Assembly: GCA_023434465.1 (NCBI GenBank)
Contig: JAEYSQ010000142.1
Coordinates: 1 to 22,374, forward strand
Reading direction: 5' to 3'
DNA: 22,374 nucleotides
Source: Actinomycetes bacterium
GTDB taxonomy: Bacteria > Actinomycetota > Thermoleophilia > Solirubrobacterales > 70-9
Shown piece by piece: positions 14,759-22,358 of the stretch (position 1 is its first letter; each line of letters opens with the position of its first letter). The notes under the pieces were generated by a model. That model saw nothing but the letters and a program-made list of their open reading frames with translations, did not search any database and was not told the origin of the DNA. The position numbers were made by a program, and so were the translations under genes.

Positions 14759-15300
14759 CAGTCGCCGCCGCGGCCCAGGGCCACTTCGCCCGTGCGGACC
14801 ATCTCCAGCAGACCATGTGGCCGGAGCATGCTCTCGAACGCTTCGATCTTGTCGTGAGAGCCGGTCACCTCGACGATCAGGGCCCGCCTCGAGACGTCGA
14901 CGATCTTGGCCCGGAAGATCTCGGCGAACTGGACGATCTCGGCCCGGTTTTCGACCGCGGCGGAAACCTTGAACAGAGCAAGCTCCCTCGCGACCGTCTC
15001 TTCGGGCTCCATGTCCCGGATCTTCAGCACGTTGACCAGCTTGTGAAGCTGCTTGGTCACCTGATCGATCGGATGCACGGCACCGTCGAGAGTCAAGGTG
15101 ATGCGGGAAATGTCCGGGTCCTCGGTCGGACCGACCGCGAGGGTGTCGATGTTGAAGCCACGGCGGGAGAAAAGGCCCGCCACCCGGGCCAGAACGCCGG
15201 CGCGGTTCTCGACCAGTATCGAAAGCACATGTTTGCGACCGGAGAGCCGGGCCCGGCCGGTGTGGAGGTCCTCGAGTCTGACCATGTCCGTAGAAGCCAT
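14758..15300 (-). CDS. ilvN: Acetolactate synthase, small regulatory subunit
   Basis: A 180-residue ACT-domain subunit that activates IlvB and gives feedback inhibition by valine. The ACT domain begins KHVLSILVENRAGVLARVAG and continues LFSRRGFNIDTLAVGPTEDP and ISRITLTLDG. The C-terminal half (RELALFKVSAAVENRAEIVQ to GLLEMVRTGEVALGRG) is the second, conserved IlvH/IlvN domain. Start ATG 15300 is 2 bp after the ilvB stop; an internal ATG five codons later is possible. Its TGA shares one base with the menF ATG. Length is typical (160-180). Confidence 0.96.
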   Translation of the reverse strand: MASTDMVRLEDLHTGRARLSGRKHVLSILVENRAGVLARVAGLFSRRGFNIDTLAVGPTEDPDISRITLTLDGAVHPIDQVTKQLHKLVNVLKIRDMEPEETVARELALFKVSAAVENRAEIVQFAEIFRAKIVDVSRRALIVEVTGSHDKIEAFESMLRPHGLLEMVRTGEVALGRGGD

Positions 15301-15302
15301 GG

Positions 15303-16982
15303 CTAGCCCACCATGTCCCTTGCCGCGTTCCCGGCGGGAATCATCGGGTAGCAGTTGTCTCTCGGGCTCACCCGGACGTCGAGCAGGGCGGGGCCTTCGG
15401 CGTCAAGGGTGGCGACGATCATCTCGTCAAGGTCGGCGCTGTCCTCGCAGCGCAGCCCCTGGGCGCCGAATGCCTCAGTCAGCTTTACCCAGTCTGGGCT
15501 CGGGCCGTTCTCGACGCCGCTGTAGCGCTCCGACCAGAACAGTTCCTGCCACTGGCGGACCATTCCCATGAAGCCGTTGTTCATCAAGAAGACCTTGACC
15601 GGGACCTCTTCGTTGACGGCCGTGGCAAGCTCCTGGACGTTCATGATGAGGCTGCCGTCACCGGTCACGCAAACCACTTGTTCACCCGGGCAGGCCACTT
15701 TGGCGCCGATCGCGGCCGGCAGACCGAAGCCCATGGTGCCGAGACCACCGGAGTTGATCCAACGGCGCGGATGGTTGAACCCGTAGTACTGCGCCGCCCA
15801 CATCTGATGCTGGCCGACGTCGGAGGCAACGATCGCGTCCCCGCCAGTCAGCTCGTGGAGACGCTGGATCATGAGCTGCGGTTTGATCTCGCCCGGGGCA
15901 CCGGGATCGTAGGTCAGCGGGTATTCACCCTGCCAGGCCTTGATCCGGCTCCACCAGCCCTCGAGACGGGAAGAATCGGTCTGCAGGGACAGGTACTCGC
16001 GGGTCAGCTTCGGCAGGACCAGCTTGACATCGCCAACGATCGGAATGTGAGCCGGGACGTTCTTTGAAATCTCGGCCGGGTCGATGTCGATGTGAATGAA
16101 CTTGGCCGAGGGGGCGAACTCGGAAAGCTTGCCGGTGATCCGGTCATCGAACCGCGCGCCAATCGCGATGATCAGATCGGCCTCGTCCATCGCGTAGTTG
16201 GCGGCCCGGGTGCCGTGCATCCCGAGCATGCCGAGCCACTGTTCGTTGTCGGCCGGGAAGCAACCCAGACCCATCAAGGTCGAAGTGACCGGGAAGTTGT
16301 CGGCGGCGCACAGTTCCCGCAGCTCGGCCGAGGCGTTGCCGTTCTCGACCCCGCCACCGGAATAGATCACCGGCCGGCGGGCATTGGCCATCGCCTTGGC
16401 GGCAATCCGGATCTGTTTCAGGTTGCCTTCCGTCGTCGGCTTATAGCCACCGAGGTCAACCGGTTCGGTCCGCGGCTCATAATCGATGTCAGCCCGCGCG
16501 AGGTCCTGCGGTATGTCGATCAGAACCGGCCCCGGCCGGCCGGTCGAGGCGATGTGAAAAGCCTCGTGCACGTACTCGGGAATCTGCTCTGCCTCGGTGA
16601 CCAGGAGCGAGTGCTTGACGATCGGCATCGTGATGCCGACGATGTCCGCTTCCTGGAAACCGTCGGTGCCGATCAGGTCGGTGCGGACCTGGCCGGTGAC
16701 GAAGACGGTGGGAACCGAATCCATCATCGCGTCGGCAATCGCCGTGACCAGGTTGGTGGCACCCGGACCGGAGGTGCCAAAGGCGACTCCGACCTTGCCG
16801 GATGCGTGGGCGTAACCCTCGGCAGCGTGGCCGGCAGCCTGTTCGTGACGAGCCTGTACATGCCGCAGATCTGCGTCGACCAACGCGTCATAGGTGGGCA
16901 GGTTCGCCCCACCGGGAATACCGAAGATGTGGTCGACACCTTCGACTTCGAGGGATTTGAATAGTGCGTCTGCGGCTCTCAT
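15303..16982 (-). CDS. ilvB: Acetolactate synthase, large catalytic subunit
   Basis: A 559-residue ThDP- and FAD-dependent enzyme making acetolactate or acetohydroxybutyrate from pyruvate, the first step of valine and leucine synthesis. The ThDP-activating Glu is E47 (ARHEQAAGHAAEGYA). The ThDP metal motif runs from GDGSLIMNVQELATA (441-455) to MNNG (467-470). MVRQWQELFW (474-483) contains W478, linked to 2-ketobutyrate preference in the family. GTSGPGATNLVTAIADAM is the usual central N-domain block. ATG 16982 has no Shine-Dalgarno sequence but has a TAGGAT box ending 10 nt upstream. It is 36 bp downstream of the sulfoquinovose synthase gene and leads the ilvB-ilvN-menF unit. Confidence 0.97.
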   Translation of the reverse strand: MRAADALFKSLEVEGVDHIFGIPGGANLPTYDALVDADLRHVQARHEQAAGHAAEGYAHASGKVGVAFGTSGPGATNLVTAIADAMMDSVPTVFVTGQVRTDLIGTDGFQEADIVGITMPIVKHSLLVTEAEQIPEYVHEAFHIASTGRPGPVLIDIPQDLARADIDYEPRTEPVDLGGYKPTTEGNLKQIRIAAKAMANARRPVIYSGGGVENGNASAELRELCAADNFPVTSTLMGLGCFPADNEQWLGMLGMHGTRAANYAMDEADLIIAIGARFDDRITGKLSEFAPSAKFIHIDIDPAEISKNVPAHIPIVGDVKLVLPKLTREYLSLQTDSSRLEGWWSRIKAWQGEYPLTYDPGAPGEIKPQLMIQRLHELTGGDAIVASDVGQHQMWAAQYYGFNHPRRWINSGGLGTMGFGLPAAIGAKVACPGEQVVCVTGDGSLIMNVQELATAVNEEVPVKVFLMNNGFMGMVRQWQELFWSERYSGVENGPSPDWVKLTEAFGAQGLRCEDSADLDEMIVATLDAEGPALLDVRVSPRDNCYPMIPAGNAARDMVG

Positions 16983-16992
16983 CGGACCAACG

Positions 16993-16998
16993 ATCCTA
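16993..16998 (-). promoter_or_regulatory. Candidate -10 box of ilvB
   Basis: TAGGAT on the minus strand ends 10 nt before the ilvB ATG, inside the 36-bp gap after the upstream gene. Together with the missing Shine-Dalgarno sequence this suggests a near-leaderless ilvBN-menF transcript. No attenuator or leader peptide fits in the gap. Confidence 0.4.
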
Positions 16999-17018
16999 AC
17001 GAATAAGTCGTTTGCGGC

Positions 17019-18212
17019 TCAGGCATTCTGAGCGGTTGAGAGCGCGCCACCCTCGAGCTCGCCCGGGTTCCACTTGGTCCTTGGGGTAATCGCTCTCGGA
17101 ATCACCCGGTCTTTGTGCTGTTCGATGGTCGTCAGCACCGATCGCACCAGCTCTTCGCCGAGCGGATTCGGTTCGAGCCCGAGATCGAGCAGCTTCTGGT
17201 TCTTCGGGTTGTAATAGTGGCTCTCGAGTTCAACTCGCGGGTTCGGATAAGCCTCGATCGACACCTGATAGCCGACCTCTCCGGCGCAGCGCTGGACCAG
17301 CTCGGCCAGTTCCGCCACCGTGAAATGCTCGGTGAACTGGTTGAAAACCCGGAACTCGCCCCGATCGGCCGGGTTCAGGGTCGCCAGCTCGACGCACCGC
17401 AGGGTGTCGCGGATGTTGAGGTAACCGCGGGTTTGCCCGCCCGCCCCGTAGACGGTCAGCGGGTGACCGATCACGGCCTGGACACAGAACCGGTTGAGGA
17501 CGGTGCCGAAGGTTTCGTCGTAATCGAAGCGGGTGGCCAGAGCCGGGTCGAGGGCGGTTTCGTCGGTTTCGATCCCGTAGACGACGCCCTGGTTGAGGTC
17601 GGTGGCGCGCAGCCCCCACACCCGGGTCGCGAAGTGGATGTTGGTCGAGTCGTGGACCTTTGAAGCGTGATAGAGCGAAGCCGGCAGTTTCGGAAACGGC
17701 AGGGTGTCCTTGCGGCCGTTGTGCTCGATTTCGATGAAGCCCTCTTCGATGTCGATGTTGGGCGTTCCGTACTCGCCCATCGTCCCGAGCTTGATCAGAT
17801 GAGCGTCCGGCACGTGCTCGCGCATCGAAAAGAGCAGATTAAGGGTGCCGATCACGTTGGTCTGCTGCGTCTCGACCGCGGTCTGACGGGAACGCATCGA
17901 GTAGGGGGCCGAAGGCTGCTCGCCGTAATGGATCACGGCCTCGGGCAGGAACCCGGCCACCACTCCGTCGAGGAACTCTCCGTCCTCGATGCATCCGACC
18001 CGCGCCTCGATCCGCCGGCCCGAAACCCGCTCCCATGCCTCGAGTCGGTCTTCGAGGCTTGAAATGGGGATCAGCGAATCCGTCGACTGGTCCAGGTGCC
18101 AGCGGCGCCTGGCAAAGTTGTCGACAATCATCACATCGTGGCCGCGATCGGAGAACCTCATCGCCGTGGGCCATCCGAGATAGCCGTCACCACCAAGAAT
18201 CAGAATTCGCAT
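17019..18212 (-). CDS. sqdB: UDP-sulfoquinovose synthase (SQD1/SqdB type)
   Basis: A 397-residue NAD-dependent short-chain dehydrogenase/epimerase that makes UDP-sulfoquinovose from UDP-glucose and sulfite. The start MRILILGGDGYLGWPTAMRF has the NAD motif GGDGYLG (7-13). Long blocks match plant SQD1 as I remember it: HYGEQPSAPYSM, NVIGTLNLLF, LIKLGTMGEYGTPNIDIEEG with catalytic T144, YHASKVHD with Y181 and K185, RATDLNQGVVYGIETDET, FGTVLNRFCVQA, GHPLTVYGAGGQTRGYLNIR, EFRVFNQFTE and NPRVE-SHYYNPK. Start ATG 18212 is preferred because the fold begins at once; upstream codons would add MVQVIWAL. A TAATCT box ends 8 nt upstream. It diverges from two GT39-like transferases. The product feeds sulfolipid SQDG or a sulfoquinovose-containing glycan; which one is not shown here. 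Confidence 0.93.
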   Translation of the reverse strand: MRILILGGDGYLGWPTAMRFSDRGHDVMIVDNFARRRWHLDQSTDSLIPISSLEDRLEAWERVSGRRIEARVGCIEDGEFLDGVVAGFLPEAVIHYGEQPSAPYSMRSRQTAVETQQTNVIGTLNLLFSMREHVPDAHLIKLGTMGEYGTPNIDIEEGFIEIEHNGRKDTLPFPKLPASLYHASKVHDSTNIHFATRVWGLRATDLNQGVVYGIETDETALDPALATRFDYDETFGTVLNRFCVQAVIGHPLTVYGAGGQTRGYLNIRDTLRCVELATLNPADRGEFRVFNQFTEHFTVAELAELVQRCAGEVGYQVSIEAYPNPRVELESHYYNPKNQKLLDLGLEPNPLGEELVRSVLTTIEQHKDRVIPRAITPRTKWNPGELEGGALSTAQNA

Positions 18213-18220
18213 AAGGGCCC

Positions 18221-18226
18221 AGATTA
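18221..18226 (-). promoter_or_regulatory. Candidate -10 box of sqdB
   Basis: TAATCT on the minus strand ends 8 nt before the ATG at 18212. There is no Shine-Dalgarno sequence (the leader would be GGGCCCTT), which fits a leaderless transcript. It lies 17 bp from the oppositely directed box at 18244-18249, so the two promoters probably share regulation. Confidence 0.45.
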
Positions 18227-18243
18227 CCTGAACCATGAGGGTC

Positions 18244-18249
18244 TAGGAT
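18244..18249 (+). promoter_or_regulatory. Candidate -10 box of the first GT39-like gene
   Basis: TAGGAT followed by exactly 7 nt and then the GTG at 18257 is the textbook spacing for a leaderless mRNA that begins at the start codon. No Shine-Dalgarno sequence is present and no clear -35 was found. Confidence 0.5.
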
Positions 18250-18256
18250 TGTCTCA

Positions 18257-19624
18257 GTGCGTCTGCTCGCCCTCGTTCTCATCGTCCTTGCAGGCTTGGC
18301 TCTAAGGATGGACGCGGCCTGGCACGGCTCCCCCGGCAACCTGCCCGACTCGGCCGCCTACGAACGGATCGCCCGCGGCATTCACGAGGACGGAAGGTTC
18401 GTCCAGAAGGGACCCGGGACCCCGGCCCATCCTCAGGCCGCATCGAACTACAGCCCCGGACTGCCCCTGGCGGTGGCCGGAATCTTCGAACTGGCCGGCC
18501 GGGACGATCTCCGGCTTGCCAGGGTGCTGCTGGCCCTGATCGCCACTCTGGCGATCCCGCTGGCCTGGCTACTCGCCCGGCGACTGGCCCCGCCCGAGGA
18601 TCCCGGAGTCGCCGGAATCATCGCCGCGGCAACGGTCGCCTTCTACCCATGCCTGATCGCCGATGCCGGAATGCTGCTGACCGAAGCACTGGTCGGAACC
18701 CTGATCATCGGAGCCCTGCTGGCAATGTTGAGGGCCAGGGACAAGCTTCCCCTGACCGGTCGTCCGCCTGGCTCCCGCGCCTTCGACTGGATCTTGCCCG
18801 GGCTCCTGCTCGGGGCGGCGGCGATGGTCCGCCCGGAATACCTGCCGGTTTCAGCTTTGATGATTCTCGCCTGGGTCCTGGTCAGCCGGGGTCTCTGCCT
18901 TCGCCGGGCACTGGCCGGGGCGGCAGTGATGAGCGGTGCTCTCCTCCTGGTGATCGCGCCGTGGAGCGCCCGCAACCTCGATGAGTCCGGACGCCTCACG
19001 CCGCTTTCAACCGGCGGCGGACAGACGCTCTTCACCGGCAGCTACCTCGCCTCGGCCGGAGATCCGCTTGAGGTGATGCCGACCGTCCTCGACCGAAATC
19101 CGGTCCTGGCGAAACAAATCGAAGCGCAGAACGCGAGGAGCGGCGAAGGCCCGGAGTCGATCACACCGGAACGCGTGCTCGCCTTGCTTGCCGCCACCCG
19201 GATGCCGGACCTGCCGCCTGACGTCGCCCTGGCCAGGCTGGGACGCTCGAACTACATGGCCGCCCTGAGGAATGACCCGGTTGGTCTGGCCGGGTACCTG
19301 GCCGGAAAGTCGGCTCGGATCTGGTGGCGGGGACGAACCGACCTGACCGGCACGACACCGGGCCGTGCCTTTCACATGACCCTGATCGCGGCAGCCCTCG
19401 GAGGCCTGCTGCTACTCGCCTTCCGCCGGCGACCGGAGTTCTGGCTGATCCTTGCGCTCGCGGTCTCAGTCACGGTGATCGGTGCGATCCTGGTCGCTTC
19501 CCCGCGCCGGACGCTTTCCTTCTGGCCGGTCATCGCCTGCCTGTCAGGGCTCGGCTTCTCGCTCGGATTGCGCCTTGCCCGGGATGCCGTGACCAGCCGG
19601 ATGAGGCCGGTTCCCATAGCCTGA
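18257..19624 (+). CDS. GT39-like integral membrane glycosyltransferase (GT-C fold)
   Basis: A 455-residue polytopic membrane protein resembling the PMT/ArnT-like GT39 group, which move sugars from polyprenyl-phosphate donors on the outer face of the membrane. A signal-anchor-like helix (LLALVLIVLAGLAL) is followed by an acidic first loop, PDSAAYERIARGI, with D31 in the place of the catalytic GT-C aspartate. Then come about eight to ten hydrophobic helices, with VRPEYLPVSALM in mid-protein. The extracytoplasmic stretch (LTPLSTGGGQTLFTGSYL to about residue 340) is polar. Start is GTG 18257, directly after a leaderless-type promoter. The next gene is a diverged paralogue. Donor and acceptor cannot be told from the sequence. 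Confidence 0.75.
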   Translation: MRLLALVLIVLAGLALRMDAAWHGSPGNLPDSAAYERIARGIHEDGRFVQKGPGTPAHPQAASNYSPGLPLAVAGIFELAGRDDLRLARVLLALIATLAIPLAWLLARRLAPPEDPGVAGIIAAATVAFYPCLIADAGMLLTEALVGTLIIGALLAMLRARDKLPLTGRPPGSRAFDWILPGLLLGAAAMVRPEYLPVSALMILAWVLVSRGLCLRRALAGAAVMSGALLLVIAPWSARNLDESGRLTPLSTGGGQTLFTGSYLASAGDPLEVMPTVLDRNPVLAKQIEAQNARSGEGPESITPERVLALLAATRMPDLPPDVALARLGRSNYMAALRNDPVGLAGYLAGKSARIWWRGRTDLTGTTPGRAFHMTLIAAALGGLLLLAFRRRPEFWLILALAVSVTVIGAILVASPRRTLSFWPVIACLSGLGFSLGLRLARDAVTSRMRPVPIA

Positions 19625-19633
19625 CCGGCCCGG

Positions 19634-21154
19634 ATGCCACTGATCAAGAATTACTTCACCCGGTACGGACGCGGGGCGCTGATCGCCCTTGCCGTGATCG
19701 TCTGCGCCGGGTTCCTGATCCGGGCCTGGGTTGTGGTCAACCCGCTGGAAGATCCCGGTGACGATGCGCTCGCTTACCGGGCGCTGGCCGAATCCCTCTA
19801 CGTGGACGGGACCTACGGTTACAAAAAAGATTCCTCCAGCGGTCCGGAGTTCAAGTCACCGAGCGACTGGTCCCCCGGCGCACCGCTGATCTACGCCGCC
19901 GCCTACTACCTGACCGGCGGTGTCAGGGACGGGGTCGCCCGCGGAGTCGAGGCGATCCTCGGCACGGCAGCGATCCTGCTCGCCTTTCTCCTCACGGCCC
20001 GCCTGCTCGGCCCTCCCTCCTCGCGCCGGGCACCCGCGGGATCCCTGGAGACGACGAAGAATCCGGATCTCACCGAGTCAAGCGCAGGTCCCGCGGCCAC
20101 GGACTGGCGAGTCGCCCTCGGTCCGTTGGCCGCTGCCGCGCTGGTCGCTTTCTACCCGCCGTTCATTCACTAGACCGGGGCGTTGATGAGCGAGCCCCCG
20201 GCATTCTTCAAGCTGCCCGCCTCCGTGCTCGCCTTCATCTGGGCCGACCGGCGACTGAACGCACCGCCCACCGGGAAGAATCAGACCGGCGCTTCGTTCT
20301 GGTCGCGGATCTGGCCGTCGCTGATTCCGGGCCTCGGCTTTGGCCTGACCGCGCTGATTCGTCCCGAGTACCTCTCGGTCTGCGCCGCTTTCGCGCTCTT
20401 CCTGCTGATTCGGGCCTGGGTCCGGTCCGGGCCGAAACTGGCCTTTGCTTCCTCGGTCCTGTTCGTCCTCGCGGTTCTCGTTCCGATCGTTCCCTGGACG
20501 ATCCACAACTACCACCAGCTCGACCGGGTCGTTCCGGTTTCGACCGGCAGCGGCAAGGCGCTGTTCACCGGCACCTACTACCCGGGCGATGGCGAGTATC
20601 AGCAGGTAAAGGCAGACCTGCTCCTTCAGCAGACCGGCCGGCGACTCGACCCCTCGTCGAACGAGCTGGAGAAGATCGATCCGGTGCCGCTTTTCACGCG
20701 GGCAGCGAACGAGTACAAGGCCGCTAACGGCCTGCCAGACCTCGACCGCGATGCGGCTCTGGGCCGGCTCGGCCGGGAGAACTTCGAGAAATACCTGAAG
20801 GAGGATCCACTCGGGTATGCGGGCATGACCGTCCGCAAGATCGGCCGGATGTGGGGGTCGGGAATCGGTGAAGCGATGTCTTCCCCGCTCGGGCGCGCAC
20901 TCCAGATACTGCTGGTGCTCGCCGGGCTGGCCGGGCTTGCGCGATTGGCTTGGCGGCGGCGTGGGGAGGCGATAGCGGTCGCCCTACCAATTGCCACGGT
21001 CACTGCAGTGGCTGCACTCACGCTCGCTCCGCCGCGCCGAAATGAGATCCTGATGACGCTCGTCCTGCCGTTGGCAGCGGTCGCGCTCGACGCCCTGGTC
21101 AACCGGGCGCCGAAGGAACCCGAAACCGATAACTCACCGACCACCCCCGCGTAG
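19634..21154 (+). pseudogene. Second GT39-like membrane glycosyltransferase, interrupted by an in-frame TAG
   Basis: A paralogue of the preceding gene: 507 codons in one frame, broken only by TAG at 20171-20173 (codon 180). Before it the frame reads VAFYPPFIH, after it TGALMSEPPAFFKLPASVLA, matching VAFYPCLIADAGMLLTEALVG in the first copy; the stop falls where that copy has Asp. Further shared blocks are IRPEYLSV/VRPEYLPV, VVPVSTGSGKALFTGTYY/LTPLSTGGGQTLFTGSYL and FEKYLKEDPLGYAG/YMAALRNDPVGLAG. DDALAYRALAESL (43-55) holds the likely catalytic aspartate. The frame after the stop is intact to the end, so the break is recent, a sequence error, or read through. Start ATG 19634 is 9 bp after the previous stop. 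The fragment after the stop could begin at ATG 20186 but would lack the catalytic loop. Confidence 0.85.
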
Positions 21155-21158
21155 AACG

Positions 21159-22235
21159 ATGGCCCTCGCCCCCATGCTCGCCTCGATATTCCCCGCCCAG
21201 TTGACCGCGCTGCGCGCCACCGGGCTTGTGATCGCACTGTTGATCATCACCTTCGCGATCGTGCGCCGTCGCGAGATGCGGAACGCCGACGTGATCCTGC
21301 TGCTGATGGCCGGCCTTGGACTAGCCGTCGTCTCCGGTACCGAGATCACCGACCGGCTGCTCTCCGCACTTTCGTTCAATCGCGGCAACGGGGGCCGCAT
21401 TCTCGGGCTGGCCGTTATTGCGATCTTCGTGCTCTTTCTCATGGCCCTGAGGGCCCTGTCAGTCGGAGCGCGAAATGCCAGGCAGCTCTCGGCGGTATTG
21501 GAGGGAATCTCTTCCGAGCAGTTCCGCGAGGGGGACCATCGCAAGAAGTTCAAAAACAAGATCGCGATCGTCATCCCCGCCTACAACGAGTCCGACAACC
21601 TCGGCTACGTGCTCGATCAGATCCCGGGTGAGGTCTGCGGCCTCCCGACCGCGACCCTGGTCGTTGACGACGGCTCTAGCGACGGAACGGAGGAGGTCGC
21701 CGCAGCCCATGATGCCGTGGTCGCCCGGCACGTCGTGAATCGCGGGGGCGGCGCGGCGCTCAGGACCGGCTACCGGTTGATGGTTGATTCCGAGGCGGCG
21801 ATCGTGGTCACCCTCGATGCCGACGGGCAGCACCTGCCGGCCGAGATGTCGAAACTGGTCCAGCCGGTACTCGACGGCCAGGCGGACGTGGCTCACGGTT
21901 CCCGCGTGCTCGGTCACGCCGAGGAGAACCATTTTGCCCGGGAGCTGGGCATCGTCTTCTTCAACCGCCTCGTTTCCTTCATCACCCGCACCCATGTGAC
22001 CGATTGTTCGAACGGTTACCGGGCGGTCCGGACCTCCGTTCTTCCCACGCTGGTCCTCAAACAGGAGCAGTTCCACACCTCGGAATTCATGATCGAGGCG
22101 ATCAAGCGCGGCGTCCCTGCGGTCGAAGTCCCGGTGACCGTCGAGCAGCGTCTGCACGGGCATTCCAAGAAGCCCGCGGTGTTCCGCTACGGGATGGGCT
22201 TCGCCAACGCGATCGTCCGCACCTGGCTTAGATAG
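21159..22235 (+). CDS. DUF2304-GT2 fusion: membrane-anchored dolichyl-phosphate-mannose-synthase-like glycosyltransferase
   Basis: A 358-residue two-part protein. Residues 1-125 have three hydrophobic helices (about 17-35, 45-60, 80-99) and a polar stretch ending ARQLSAVLEGISSEQFREGD, resembling DUF2304. Residues 134-345 are a GT-A family 2 domain: IAIVIPAYNESDNLGYVLDQ, VVDDGSSDGT (168-177), VNRGGGAALRTGY, the metal motif TLDADGQH (218-225) and DCSNGYRAVR. Such enzymes typically load a sugar onto polyprenyl phosphate, which would make the donor that GT39-like enzymes use, so it fits functionally with the two genes before it. ATG 21159 is 4 bp after the previous stop; no clear Shine-Dalgarno sequence is present. 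Confidence 0.85.
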   Translation: MALAPMLASIFPAQLTALRATGLVIALLIITFAIVRRREMRNADVILLLMAGLGLAVVSGTEITDRLLSALSFNRGNGGRILGLAVIAIFVLFLMALRALSVGARNARQLSAVLEGISSEQFREGDHRKKFKNKIAIVIPAYNESDNLGYVLDQIPGEVCGLPTATLVVDDGSSDGTEEVAAAHDAVVARHVVNRGGGAALRTGYRLMVDSEAAIVVTLDADGQHLPAEMSKLVQPVLDGQADVAHGSRVLGHAEENHFARELGIVFFNRLVSFITRTHVTDCSNGYRAVRTSVLPTLVLKQEQFHTSEFMIEAIKRGVPAVEVPVTVEQRLHGHSKKPAVFRYGMGFANAIVRTWLR

Positions 22236-22332
22236 CAGCGCGGCCAACAGGTCCGACCCCGTTCGAGGGGCCCGGGTTCCGCTCGACGGCCACCCCGACC
22301 CGGACCCGGTGGGACGTGATCGAGGGGTTCGG

Positions 22333-22358
22333 GACGGTGGTATCCCCCAAAAACCGTC
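22333..22358. repeat. Inverted repeat after the glycosyltransferase gene
   Basis: GACGGT (22333-22338) and ACCGTC (22353-22358) flank a 14-nt loop. It may be the 3' end of the glycosyltransferase transcript, but no T-run follows. The 139 bases from 22236 to the window end hold no convincing gene. CCGGGT/ACCCGG arms further upstream in this tail could be a second weak stem. Confidence 0.3.

Noticed and set aside
16092..16964. 290-codon plus-strand frame opposite ilvB
   Set aside because: Antisense shadow of ilvB; no start signal and no domain.
10493..21154. Genome-wide TAG reassignment
   Set aside because: gadB, menE, menC, ilvB and the last glycosyltransferase genes end at TAG with normal protein lengths.
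21459..22247. 262-codon minus-strand frame opposite the GT2 domain
   Set aside because: Antisense shadow; the plus strand carries intact GT2 motifs.
22259..22300. tRNA-like T-arm (GGGTTCCGCTC)
   Set aside because: No matching acceptor, D or anticodon stems around it.
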